Assembly (NCBI RefSeq): GCF_910589235.1
Contig: NW_025813595.1
Location: forward strand, 124,001 to 188,000
Origin: Vespa crabro
Taxonomy: Eukaryota; Arthropoda; Insecta; Hymenoptera; Vespidae
Reading direction: 5' to 3'
Length of the DNA stretch: 64,000 bases
The position numbers and the translations under genes are program-made. Position 1 is the stretch's first letter. Every line of letters begins with the position of its first letter. A model generated the notes under the pieces. It did no database searches, had not been told where the DNA came from, and was given only the letters and a program-made list of their open reading frames with translations. Shown here one piece after another: positions 24,501 through 37,560 of this stretch.

Positions 24501-27500
24501 CGATACGCGTATATGAGCGAAAAATCGTATATACGATATGAAAGAATGTTAAAAACTTTGATTCCAATATAAAATAGATGTTTGATCTTATGAAATGCAA
24601 TGTTCTGAATCGATTGGTAACATTTTTCTAACTGTGGCACAAGTATTATTAAAGATTTCACGATTTTATCTTCGCATATACCGAAATTCGCGTTAGTCGA
24701 TTACGTTTTTCGACAATTATCATATGAAAACGCGTATTTAAACATAGTAAAAACGTTATATTCTTGTTATATTCTTTATTCTGCATCGATAGAATATAAA
24801 ATCAATGAAATTGAACGAGATTTCAAGTTTTCGTTTTTCGACGATACGCGTATATGAGCGAAAAATTGTATATACGATATGAAAGAATGTTAAAACTTTG
24901 ATTCCAATATAAAATAGATGTTTGATCTTATGAAATGCAATGTTCTGAATCGATTGGTAACATTTTTCTAACTGTGGCACAAGTATTATTAAAGATTTCA
25001 CGATTTTATATTCGCATATACCGAAATTTGCGTATGTCGATTACGTTTATCGACAATTATCATATGAAAACGCGTATTTAAACATAGTAAAAACGTTATA
25101 TTCTTGTTATATTCTTTATTCTGCATCGATAGAATATAAAATCAATGAAATTGAACGAGATTTCAAGTTTTCGTTTTTTGACGATACGCGTATATGAGCG
25201 AAAAATCGTATATACGATATGAAAGAATGTTAAAAACTTTGATTCCAATATAAAATAGATGTTTGATCTTATGAAATGCAATGTTCTGAATCGATTGGTA
25301 ACATTTTTCTAACTGTGGCACAAGTATTATTAAAGATTTCACGATTTTATCTTCGCATATACCGAAATTCGCGTTAGTCGATTACGTTTTTCGACAATTA
25401 TCATATGAAAACGCGTATTTAAACATAGTATAAAGAATATATTCTTGTTATATTCTTTATTCTGCATCGATAGAATATAAAATCAATGAAATTGAACGAG
25501 ATTTCAAGTTTTCGTTTTTCGACGATACGCGTATATGAGCGAAAAATCGTATATACGATATGAAAGAATGTTTAAAACTTTGATTCCAATATAAAATAGA
25601 TGTTTGATCTTATGAAATGCAATGTTCTGAATCGATTGGTAACATTTTTCTAACTGTGGCACAAGTATTATTAAAGATTTCACGATTTTATCTTCGCATA
25701 TACCGAAATTCGCGTATGTCGATTACGTTTTTCGACAATTATCATATGAAAACGCGTATTTAAACATAGTAAAAACGTTATATTCTTGTTATATTCTTTA
25801 TTCTGCATCGATAGAATATAAAATCAATGAAATTGAACGAGATTTCAAGTTTTCGTTTTTCGACGATACGCGTATATGAGCGAAAAATCGTATATACGAT
25901 ATGAAAGAATGTTAAAAACTTTCATTCCAATATAAAATAGATGTTTGATCTTATGAAATGCAATGTTCTGAATCGATTGGTAACATTTTTCTAACTGCGG
26001 CACAAGTATTATTAAAGATTTCACGATTTTATCTTCGCATATACCGAAATTCGCGTATGTCGATTACGTTTTTCGACAATTATCATATGAAAACGCGTAT
26101 TTAAACATAGTAAAAACGTTATATTCTTGTTATATTCTTTATTCTGCATCGATAGAATATAAAATCAAAGAAATTGAACGAGATTTCAAGTTTTCGTTTT
26201 TCGACGATACGCGTATATGAGCGAAAAATCGTATATACGATATGAAAGAATGTTAAAAACTTTCATTCCAATATAAAATTGATGTTTGATCTTATGAAAT
26301 GTAATGTTCTGAATCGATTGGTAACATTTTTCTAACTGTGGCACAAGTATTATTAAAGATTTCACGATTTTATCTTCGCATATACCGAAATTCGCGTATG
26401 TCGATTACGTTTTTCGGCAATTATCTTATGAAAACGCGTATTTAAACATAGTAAAAACGTTATATTCTTGTTATATTCTTTATTCTGCATCGATAGAATA
26501 TAAAATCAATGAAATTGAACGAGATTTCAAGTTTTCGTTTTTCGACGATACGCGTATATGAGCGAAAAATCGTATATACGATATGAAAGAATGTTAAAAC
26601 TTTGATTCCAATATAAAGTAGATGTTTGATCTTATGAAATGCAATGTTCTGAATCGATTGGTAACATTTTTCTAACTGTGGCACAAGTATTATTAAAGAT
26701 TTCACGATTTTATCTTCGCATATACCGAAATTCGCGTATGTCGATTAGGTTTTTCGACAATTATCATATGAAAACGCGTATTTAAACATAGTAAAAACGT
26801 TATATTCTTGTTATATTCTTTATTCTGCATTGATAGAATATAAAATCAATGAAATTGAACGAGATTTCAAGTTTTCGTTTTTCGACGATACGCGTATATG
26901 AGCGAAAAATCGTATATACGATATGAAAGAATGTTAAAAACTTTGATTCCAATATAAAATAGATGTTTGATCTTATGAAATGCAATGTACTGAATCGATT
27001 GGTAACATTTTTCTAACTGTGGCACAAGTATTATTAAAGATTTCACGATTTTATATTCGCATATACCGAAATTTGCGTATGTCGATTACGTTTTTCGACA
27101 ATTATCATATGAAAACGCGTATTTAAACATAGTAAAAACGTTATATTCTTGTTATATTCTTTATTCTGCATCGATAGAATATAAAATCAATGAAATTGAA
27201 CGGGATTTCAAGTTTTCGTTTTTCGACGATACGCGTATATGAGCGAAAAATCGTATATACGATATGAAAGAATGTTAAAAACTTTGATTCCAATATAAAA
27301 TAGATGTTTGATCTTATGAAATGCAATGTTCTGAATCGATTGGTAACATTTTTCTAACTGTGGCACAAGTATTATTAAAGATTTCACGATTTTATCTTCG
27401 CATATACCGAAATTCGCGTATGTCGATTACGTTTTTCGGCAATTATCTTATGAAAACGCGTATTTAAACATAGTAAAAACGTTATATTCTTGTTATATTC

Positions 27501-27730
27501 TTTATTCTGCATCGATAGAATATAAAATCAATGAAATTGAACGAGATTTCAAGTTTTCGTTTTTCGACGATACGCGTATATGAGCGAAAAATCGTATATA
27601 CGATATGAAAGAATGTTAAAAACTTTCATTCCAATATGAAATTGATGTTTGATCTTATGAAATGTAATGTTCTGAATCGATTGGTAACATTTTTCTAACT
27701 GTGGCACAAGTATTATTAAAGATTTCACGA
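21600..27730 (+). repeat. About 6.1-kb tandem duplication, copy A (18 monomers)
   Basis: It starts at the 'ttcgtatatacc' marker (21601) and ends just before the same marker at 27740. The first monomer contains the 'cgatagagtgaaattgaatc' insertion variant. Other markers are 'ttgtctaac', 'gatacgaatat' (23821), 'gtataaagaatat' (25428), 'ctgcggcac' (25996), 'atcaaagaaattg' (26166), 'cattgatag' (26829), 'aatgtactg' (26986) and 'cgggattt' (27202). All recur in copy B, at offset 6,139 up to about 29.7 kb and 6,480 after about 30.2 kb. Confidence 0.92.
21724..21740 (+). other. Templated 3-bp net insertion in monomer
   Basis: Consensus 'cgatagaatataaaatcaatg' is changed to 'cgatagagtgaaattgaatc' followed by the normal 'aatgaaattgaacg'. 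The segment 'tgaaattgaa' is present twice, as if copied from a few bases downstream, giving a 344-bp monomer. The same variant is found near 27861. These are the only monomers longer than 341 bp in the window. Confidence 0.85.
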
Positions 27731-30700
27731 TTTTATCTTCGTATATACCGAAATTCGCGTATGTCGATTACGTTTTTCGACAATTATCATATGAAAACGC
27801 GTATTTAAACATAGTAAAAACGTTATATTCTTGTTATATTCTTTATTCTGCATCGATAGAGTGAAATTGAATCAATGAAATTGAACGAGATTTCAAGTTT
27901 TGGTTTTTCGACGATACGCGTATATGAGCGAAAAATCGTATATACGATATGAAAGAATGTTAAAAACTTTGATTCCAATATAAAATAGATGTTTGATCTT
28001 ATGAAATGCAATGTTCTGAATCGATTGGTAACATTTGTCTAACTGTGGCACAAGTATTATTAAAGATTTCACGATTTTATATTCGCATATACCGAAATAC
28101 GCGTATGTCGATTACGTTTTTCGACAATTATCATATGAAAACGCGTATTTAAACATAGTAAAAACGTTATATTCTTGTTATATTCTTTATTCTGCATCGA
28201 TAGAATATAAAATCAATGAAATTGAACGAGATTTCAAGTTTTGGTTTTTCGACGATACGCGTATATGAGCGAAAAATCGTATATACGATATGAAAGAATG
28301 TTAAAAACTTTGATTCCAATATAAAATAGATGTTTGATCTTATGAAATGCAATGTTCTGAATCGATTGGTAACATTTTTCTAACTGTGGCACAAGTATTA
28401 TTAAAGATTTCACGATTTTATCTTCGCATGTACCGAAATTCGCGTATGTCGATTACATTTCTCGACAATTATCATATGAAAACGCGTATTTAAACATAGT
28501 AAAAACGTTATATTCTTATTATATTCTTTATTCTGCATCGATAGAATATAAAATCAATGAAATTGAACGAGATTTCAAGTTTTCGTTTTTCAACGATACG
28601 CGTATATGAGCGAAAAATCGTATATACGATATGAAAGAATGTTAAAAACTTTGATTCCAATATAAAATAGATGTTTGATCTTATGAAATGCAATGTTCTG
28701 AATCGAGTGGTAACATTTTTCTAACTGAGGCACAAGTATTATTAAAGATTTCACGATTTTATCTTCGCATATACCGAAATTCACGTATGTCGATTACGTT
28801 TTTCGACAATTATCATATGAAAACGCGTATTTAAACATAGTAAAAACGTTATATTCTTGTTATACTCTTTATTCTGCATCGATAGAATATAAAATCAATG
28901 AAATTGAACGAGATTTCAAGTTTTCTTTTTTCGACGATACGCGTATATGAGCGAAAAATCGTATATACGATATGAAAGAATGTTAAAAACTTTGATTCCA
29001 ATATAAAATAGATGTTTGATCTTATGAAATGCAATGTTCTGAATCGATTGGTAACATTTTTCTAACTGTGGCACAAGTATTATTAAAGATTTCACGATTT
29101 TAACTTCGCATATACCGAAATTCGCGTTAGTCGATTACGTTTTTCGACAATTATCATATGAAAACGCGTATTTAAACATAGTAAAAACGTTATATTCTTG
29201 TTATATTCTTTATTCTGCATCGATAGAATATAAAATCAATGAAATTGAACGAGATTTCAAGTTTTCGTTTTTCGACGATACGCGTATATGAGCGAAAAAT
29301 CGTATATACGATATGAAAGAATGTTAAAAACTTTGATTCCAATATAAAATAGATGTTTCATCTTATGAAATGCAATGTTCTGAATCGATTGGTAACATTT
29401 TTCTAACTGTGGCACAAGTATTATTAAAGATTTCACGATTTTATCTTCGCATGTGCCGAAATTCGCGTATGTCGATTACGTTTTTCGACAATTATCATAT
29501 GAAAACGCGTATTTAAACATAGTAAAAACGTTATATTCTTATTATATTATTTATTCTGCATCGATAGAATATAAAATCAATGAAATTGAACGAGATTTCA
29601 AGTTTTCGTTTTTCGACGATACGCGTATATGAGCGAAAAATCGTACACACGATATGAAAGAATGTTAAAAACTTTGATTCCAATATAAAATAGATGTTTG
29701 ATCTTATGAAATGCAATGTTCTGAATCGAGTGGTAACATTTTTCTAACTTAGGCACAAGTATTATTAAAGATTTCACGATTTTATCTTCGCATATACCGA
29801 AATTCGCGTATGTCGATTACGTTTTTCGACAATTATCATATGAAAACGCGTATTTAAACATAGTAAAAACGTTATATTCTTGTTATATTCTTTATTCTGC
29901 ATCGATAGAATATAAAATCAATGAAATTGAACGAGATTTCAAGTTTTCGTTTTTCGACGATACGCGTATATGAGCGAAAAATCGTATATACGATATGAAA
30001 GAATGTTAAAAACTTTGATTCCAATATAAAATAGATGTTTGATCTTATGAAATGCAATGTTCTGAATCGATTGGTAACATTTTTCTAACTGTGGCACAAG
30101 TATTATTAAAGATTTCACGATTTTAACTTCGCATATACCGAAATTCGCGTTAGTCGATTACGTTTTTCGACAATTATCATATGAAAACGCGTATTTAAAC
30201 ATAGTAAAAACGTTATATTCTTGTTATATTCTTTATTCTGCATCGATAGAATATAAAATCAATGAAATTGAACGAGATTTCAAGTTTTCGTTTTTCGACG
30301 ATACGAATATATGAGCGAAAAATCGTATATACGATATGAAAGAATGTTAAAAACTTTGATTCCAATATAAAATAGATGTTTGATCTTATGAAATGCAATG
30401 TTCTGAATCGATTGGTAACATTTTTCTAACTGTGGCACAAGTATTATTAAAGATTTCACGATTTTATCTTCGCATGTACCGAAATTCGCGTATGTCGATT
30501 ACGTTTTTCGACAATTATCATATGAAAACGCGTATTTAAACATAGTAAAAATGTTATATTCTTATTATATTCTTTATTCTGCATCGATAGAATATAAAAT
30601 CAATGAAATTGAACGAGATTTCAAGTTTTCGTTTTTCGACGATACGCGTATATGAGCGAAAAATCGTATATACGATATGAAAGAATGTTAAAAACTTTGA

Positions 30701-33700
30701 TTCCAATATAAAATAGATGTTTGATCTTATGAAATGCAATGTTCTGAATCGAGTGGTAACATTTTTCTAACTGAGGCACAAGTATTATTAAAGATTTCAC
30801 GATTTTTTCTTCGCATATACCGAAATTCGCGTATGTCGATTACGTTTTTCGACAATTATCATATGAAAACGCGTATTTAAACATAGTAAAAACGTTATAT
30901 TCTTGTTATATTCTTTATTCTGCATCGATAGAATATAAAATCAATGAAATTGAACGAGATTTCAAGTTTTCGTTTTTCGACGATACGCGTATATGAGCGA
31001 AAAATCGTATATACGATATGAAAGAATGTTAAAAACTTTGATTCCAATATAAAATAGATGTTTGATCTTATGAAATGCAATGTTCTGAATCGATTGGTAA
31101 CATTTTTCTAACTGTGGCACAAGTATTATTAAAGATTTCACGATTTTATCTTCGCATATACCGAAATTCGCGTTAGTCGATTACGTTTTTCGACAATTAT
31201 CATATGAAAACGCGTATTTAAACATAGTAAAAACGTTATATTCTTGTTATATTCTTTATTCTGCATCGATAGAATATAAAATCAATGAAATTGAACGAGA
31301 TTTCAAGTTTTCGTTTTTCGACGATACGCGTATATGAGCGAAAAATTGTATATACGATATGAAAGAATGTTAAAACTTTGATTCCAATATAAAATAGATG
31401 TTTGATCTTATGAAATGCAATGTTCTGAATCGATTGGTAACATTTTTCTAACTGTGGCACAAGTATTATTAAAGATTTCACGATTTTATATTCGCATATA
31501 CCGAAATTTGCGTATGTCGATTACGTTTATCGACAATTATCATATGAAAACGCGTATTTAAACATAGTAAAAACGTTATATTCTTGTTATATTCTTTATT
31601 CTGCATCGATAGAATATAAAATCAATGAAATTGAACGAGATTTCAAGTTTTCGTTTTTTGACGATACGCGTATATGAGCGAAAAATCGTATATACGATAT
31701 GAAAGAATGTTAAAAACTTTGATTCCAATATAAAATAGATGTTTGATCTTATGAAATGCAATGTTCTGAATCGATTGGTAACATTTTTCTAACTGTGGCA
31801 CAAGTATTATTAAAGATTTCACGATTTTAACTTCGCATATACCGAAATTCGCGTTAGTCGATTACGTTTTTCGACAATTATCATATGAAAACGCGTATTT
31901 AAACATAGTATAAAGAATATATTCTTGTTATATTCTTTATTCTGCATCGATAGAATATAAAATCAATGAAATTGAACGAGATTTCAAGTTTTCGTTTTTC
32001 GACGATACGCGTATATGAGCGAAAAATCGTATATACGATATGAAAGAATGTTTAAAACTTTGATTCCAATATAAAATAGATGTTTGATCTTATGAAATGC
32101 AATGTTCTGAATCGATTGGTAACATTTTTCTAACTGTGGCACAAGTATTATTAAAGATTTCACGATTTTATCTTCGCATATACCGAAATTCGCGTATGTC
32201 GATTACGTTTTTCGACAATTATCATATGAAAACGCGTATTTAAACATAGTAAAAACGTTATATTCTTGTTATATTCTTTATTCTGCATCGATAGAATATA
32301 AAATCAATGAAATTGAACGAGATTTCAAGTTTTCGTTTTTCGACGATACGCGTATATGAGCGAAAAATCGTATATACGATATGAAAGAATGTTAAAAACT
32401 TTCATTCCAATATAAAATAGATGTTTGATCTTATGAAATGCAATGTTCTGAATCGATTGGTAACATTTTTCTAACTGCGGCACAAGTATTATTAAAGATT
32501 TCACGATTTTATCTTCGCATATACCGAAATTCGCGTATGTCGATTACGTTTTTCGACAATTATCATATGAAAACGCGTATTTAAACATAGTAAAAACGTT
32601 ATATTCTTGTTATATTCTTTATTCTGCATCGATAGAATATAAAATCAAAGAAATTGAACGAGATTTCAAGTTTTCGTTTTTCGACGATACGCGTATATGA
32701 GCGAAAAATCGTATATACGATATGAAAGAATGTTAAAAACTTTCATTCCAATATAAAATTGATGTTTGATCTTATGAAATGTAATGTTCTGAATCGATTG
32801 GTAACATTTTTCTAACTGTGGCACAAGTATTATTAAAGATTTCACGATTTTATCTTCGCATATACCGAAATTCGCGTATGTCGATTACGTTTTTCGGCAA
32901 TTATCTTATGAAAACGCGTATTTAAACATAGTAAAAACGTTATATTCTTGTTATATTCTTTATTCTGCATCGATAGAATATAAAATCAATGAAATTGAAC
33001 GAGATTTCAAGTTTTCGTTTTTCGACGATACGCGTATATGAGCGAAAAATCGTATATACGATATGAAAGAATGTTAAAACTTTGATTCCAATATAAAGTA
33101 GATGTTTGATCTTATGAAATGCAATGTTCTGAATCGATTGGTAACATTTTTCTAACTGTGGCACAAGTATTATTAAAGATTTCACGATTTTATCTTCGCA
33201 TATACCGAAATTCGCGTATGTCGATTAGGTTTTTCGACAATTATCATATGAAAACGCGTATTTAAACATAGTAAAAACGTTATATTCTTGTTATATTCTT
33301 TATTCTGCATTGATAGAATATAAAATCAATGAAATTGAACGAGATTTCAAGTTTTCGTTTTTCGACGATACGCGTATATGAGCGAAAAATCCTATATACG
33401 ATATGAAAGAATGTTAAAAACTTTGATTCCAATATAAAATAGATGTTTGATCTTATGAAATGCAATGTACTGAATCGATTGGTAACATTTTTCTAACTGT
33501 GGCACAAGTATTATTAAAGATTTCACGATTTTATATTCGCATATACCGAAATTTGCGTATGTCGATTACGTTTTTCGACAATTATCATATGAAAACGCGT
33601 ATTTAAACATAGTAAAAACGTTATATTCTTGTTATATTCTTTATTCTGCATCGATAGAATATAAAATCAATGAAATTGAACGGGATTTCAAGTTTTCGTT

Positions 33701-34190
33701 TTTCGACGATACGCGTATATGAGCGAAAAATCGTATATACGATATGAAAGAATGTTAAAAACTTTGATTCCAATATAAAATAGATGTTTGATCTTATGAA
33801 ATGCAATGTTCTGAATCGATTGGTAACATTTTTCTAACTGTGGCACAAGTATTATTAAAGATTTCACGATTTTATCTTCGCATATACCGAAATTCGCGTA
33901 TGTCGATTACGTTTTTCGGCAATTATCTTATGAAAACGCGTATTTAAACATAGTAAAAACGTTATATTCTTGTTATATTCTTTATTCTGCATCGATAGAA
34001 TATAAAATCAATGAAATTGAACGAGATTTCAAGTTTTCGTTTTTCGACGATACGCGTATATGAGCGAAAAATCGTATATACGATATGAAAGAATGTTAAA
34101 AACTTTGATTCCAATATAAAATAGATGTTTGATCTTATGAAATGCAATGTTCTGAATCGATTGGTAACATTTTTCTAACTGTGGCACAAG
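27731..34190 (+). repeat. About 6.5-kb tandem duplication, copy B (one extra monomer)
   Basis: It repeats copy A marker by marker. The offset changes from 6,139 to 6,480 between about 29.75 and 30.2 kb, which means one additional 341-bp monomer (around 29872-30212) sits here. The rest runs in register to about 34.1 kb. There are small differences from copy A: 'ttatactctt' (28861), 'tttggttttt' (28242) and 'cctatatacg' (33390). Confidence 0.92.
27857..27880 (+). other. Second copy of the templated insertion
   Basis: Same changed sequence as near 21724, in the first monomer of copy B of the large duplication. It shares the neighbouring 'ttcgtatatacc' and 'tttggttttt' changes, so it was copied by the duplication and did not arise twice. 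Confidence 0.85.
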
Positions 34191-36900
34191 TATTATTAAA
34201 GATTTCACGATTTTAACTTCGCATATACCGAAATTCGCGTTAGTCGATTACGTTTTTCGACAATTATCATATGAAAACGCGTATTTAAACATAGTAAAAA
34301 CGTTATATTCTTGTTATATTCTTTATTCTGCATCGATAGAATATAAAATCAATGAAATTGAACGAGATTTCAAGTTTTCGTTTTTCGACGATACGCGTAT
34401 ATGAGCGAAAAATCGTATATACGATATGAAAGAATGTTAAAACTTTGATTCCAATATAAAATAGATGTTTGATCTTATGAAATGCAATGTTCTGAATCGA
34501 TTGGTAACATTTTTCTAACTGTGGCACAAGTATTATTAAAGATTTCACGATTTTATATTCGCATATACCGAAATTTGCGTATGTCGATTACGTTTATCGA
34601 CAATTATCATATGAAAACGAGTATTTAAACATAGTAAAAACGTTATATTCTTGTTATATTCTTTATTCTGCATCGATAGAATATAAAATCAATGAAATTG
34701 AACGAGATTTCAAGTTTTCGTTTTTTGACGATACGCGTATATGAGCGAAAAATCGTATATACGATATGAAAGAATGTTAAAAACTTTGATTCCAATATAA
34801 AATAGATGTTTGATCTTATGAAATGCAATGTTCTGAATCGATTGGTAACATTTTTCTAACTGTGGCACAAGTATTATTAAAGATTTCACGATTTTAACTT
34901 CGCATATACCGAAATTCGCGTTAGTCGATTACGTTTTTCGACAATTATCATATGAAAACGCGTATTTAAACATAGTAAAAACAATATATTCTTGTTATAT
35001 TCTTTATTCTGCATCGATAGAATATAAAATCAATGAAATTGAACGAGATTTCAAGTTTTCGTTTTTCGACGATACGCGTATATGAGCGAAAAATCGTATA
35101 TACGATATGAAAGAATGTTTAAAACTTTGATTCCAATATAAAATAGATGTTTGATCTTATGAAATGCAATGTTCTGAATCGATTGGTAACATTTTTCTAA
35201 CTGTGGCACAAGTATTATTAAAGATTTCACGATTTTATCTTCGCATATACCGAAATTCGCGTATGTCGATTACGTTTTTCGACAATTATCATATGAAAAC
35301 GCGTATTTAAACATCGTAAAAACGTTATATTCTTGTTATATTCTTTATTCTGCATCGATAGAATATAAAATCAAAGAAATTGAACGAGATTTCAAGTTTT
35401 CGTTTTTCGACGATACGCGTATATGAGCGATAAATCGTATATACGATATGAAAGAATGTTAAAAACTTTCATTCCAATATAAAATTGATGTTTGATCTTA
35501 TGAAATGTAATGTTCTGAATCGATTGGTAACATTTTTCTAACTGTGGCACAAGTATTATTAAAGATTTCACGATTTTATCTTCGCATATACCGAAATTCG
35601 CGTATGTCGATTACGTTTTTCGGCAATTATCTTATGAAAACGCGTATTTAAACATAGTAAAAACGTTATATTCTTGTTATATTCTTTATTCTGCATCGAT
35701 AGAATATAAAATCAATGAAATTGAACGAGATTTCAAGTTTTCGTTTTTCGACGATACGCGTATATGAGCGAAAAATCGTATGTACGATATGAAAGAATGT
35801 TAAAACTTTGATTCCAATATAAAATAGATGTTTGATCTTATGAAATGCAATGTTCTGAATCGATTGGTAACATTTTTCTAACTGTGGCACAAGTATTATT
35901 AAAGATTTCACGATTTTATCTTAGCATATACCGAAATTCGCGTATGTCGATTAGGTTTTTCGACAATTATCATATGAAAACGCGTATTTAAACATAGTAA
36001 AAACGTTATATTCTTGTTATATTCTTTATTCTGCATCGATAGAATATAAAATCAATGAAATTGAACGAGATTTCAAGTTTTCGTTTTTCGACGATACGCG
36101 TATATGAGCGAAAAATCCTATATACGATATGAAAGAATGTTAAAAACTTTGATTCCAATATAAAATAGATGTTTGATCTTATGAAATGCAATGTACTGAA
36201 TCGATTGGTAACATTTTTCTAACTGTGGCACAAGTATTATTAAAGATTTCACGATTTTATATTCGCATATACCGAAATTTGCGTATGTCGATTACGTTTT
36301 TCGACAATTATCATATGAAAACGCGTATTTAAACATAGTAAAAACGTTATATTCTTGTTATATTCTTTATTCTGCATCGATAGAATATAAAATCAATGAA
36401 ATTGAACGGGATTTCAAGTTTTCGTTTTTCGACGATACGCGTATATGAGCGAAAAATCGTATATACGATATGAAAGAATGTTAAAAACTTTGATTCCAAT
36501 ATAAAATAGATGTTTGATCTTATGAAATGCAATGTTCTGAATCGATTGGTAACATTTTTCTAACTGTGGCACAAGTATTATTAAAGATTTCACGATTTTA
36601 TCTTCGCATATACCGAAATTCGCGTATGTCGATTACGTTTTTCGGCAATTATCTTATGAAAACGCGTATTTAAACATAGTAAAAACGTTATATTCTTGTT
36701 ATATTCTTTATTCTGCATCGATAGAATATAAAATCAATGAAATTGAACGAGATTTCAAGTTTTCGTTTTTCGACGATACGCGTATATGAGCGAAAAATCG
36801 TATATACGATATGAAAGAATGTTAAAAACTTTCATTCCAATATGAAATTGATGTTTGATCTTATGAAATGTAATGTTCTGAATCGATTGGTAACATTTTT
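34191..36900 (+). repeat. Third, partial copy of the large duplication (one monomer lost)
   Basis: It matches copy B at offset 3,067 (nine monomers minus 2 bp) up to about 35.3 kb, then at offset 2,726 (eight monomers minus 2 bp) from 35.37 kb. One monomer of copy B (about 32.39-32.73 kb, with 'ctgcggcac') is therefore absent. Markers are 'cgtttatcg' (34590), 'tgtttaaaac', 'atcaaagaaattg' (35372), 'cctatatacg' (36115), 'aatgtactg' (36190), 'cgggattt' (36407) and 'aatatgaaattg' (36839). Confidence 0.88.
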
Positions 36901-37560
36901 CTAACTGTGGCACAAGTATTATTAAAGATTTCACGATTTTATCTTCGCATATACCGAAATTCGCGTATGTCGATTACGTTTTTCGGCAATTATCTTATGA
37001 AAACGCGTATTTAAACATAGTAAAAACGTTATATTCTTGTTATATTCTTTATTCTGCATCGATAGAATATAAAATCAATGAAATTGAACGAGATTTCAAG
37101 TTTTCGTTTTTCGACGATACGCGTATATGAGCGAAAAATCGTATATACGATATGAAAGAATGTTAAAACTTTGATTCCAATATAAAATAGATATTTGATC
37201 TTATGAAATGCAATGTTCTGAATCGATTGGTAACATTTTTCTAACTGTGGCACAAGTATTATTAAAGATTTCACGATTTTATTTTCGCATATACCGAAAT
37301 TTGCGTATGTCGATTACGTTTTTCGACAATTATCATATGATAACGCGTATTTAAACATAGTAAAAACGTTATATTCTTGTTATATTCTTTATTCTGCATC
37401 GATAGAATATAAAATCAATGAAATTGAACGAGATTTCAAGTTTTCGTTTTTCGACGATACGCGTATATGAGCGAAAAATCCTATATACGATATGAAAGAA
37501 TGTTAAAAACTTTGATTCCAATATAAAATAGATGTTTGATCTTATGAAATGCAATGTTCT
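36901..37560 (+). repeat. Monomers with cggcaattatc and cctatatacg
   Basis: This short continuation repeats the 35.6-36.2 kb pair at an offset of 1,363 bp (four monomers minus one base), including a one-A-short 'gttaaaac' monomer near 37167. Private changes are 'agatatttgatc', 'ttattttcgc' and 'catatgataacg'. Confidence 0.8.

Noticed and set aside
29872..30212. Foreign insertion causing the offset change between duplication copies
   Set aside because: The added 341 bp is an ordinary monomer in phase, so it is array exchange, not an insertion of other DNA.
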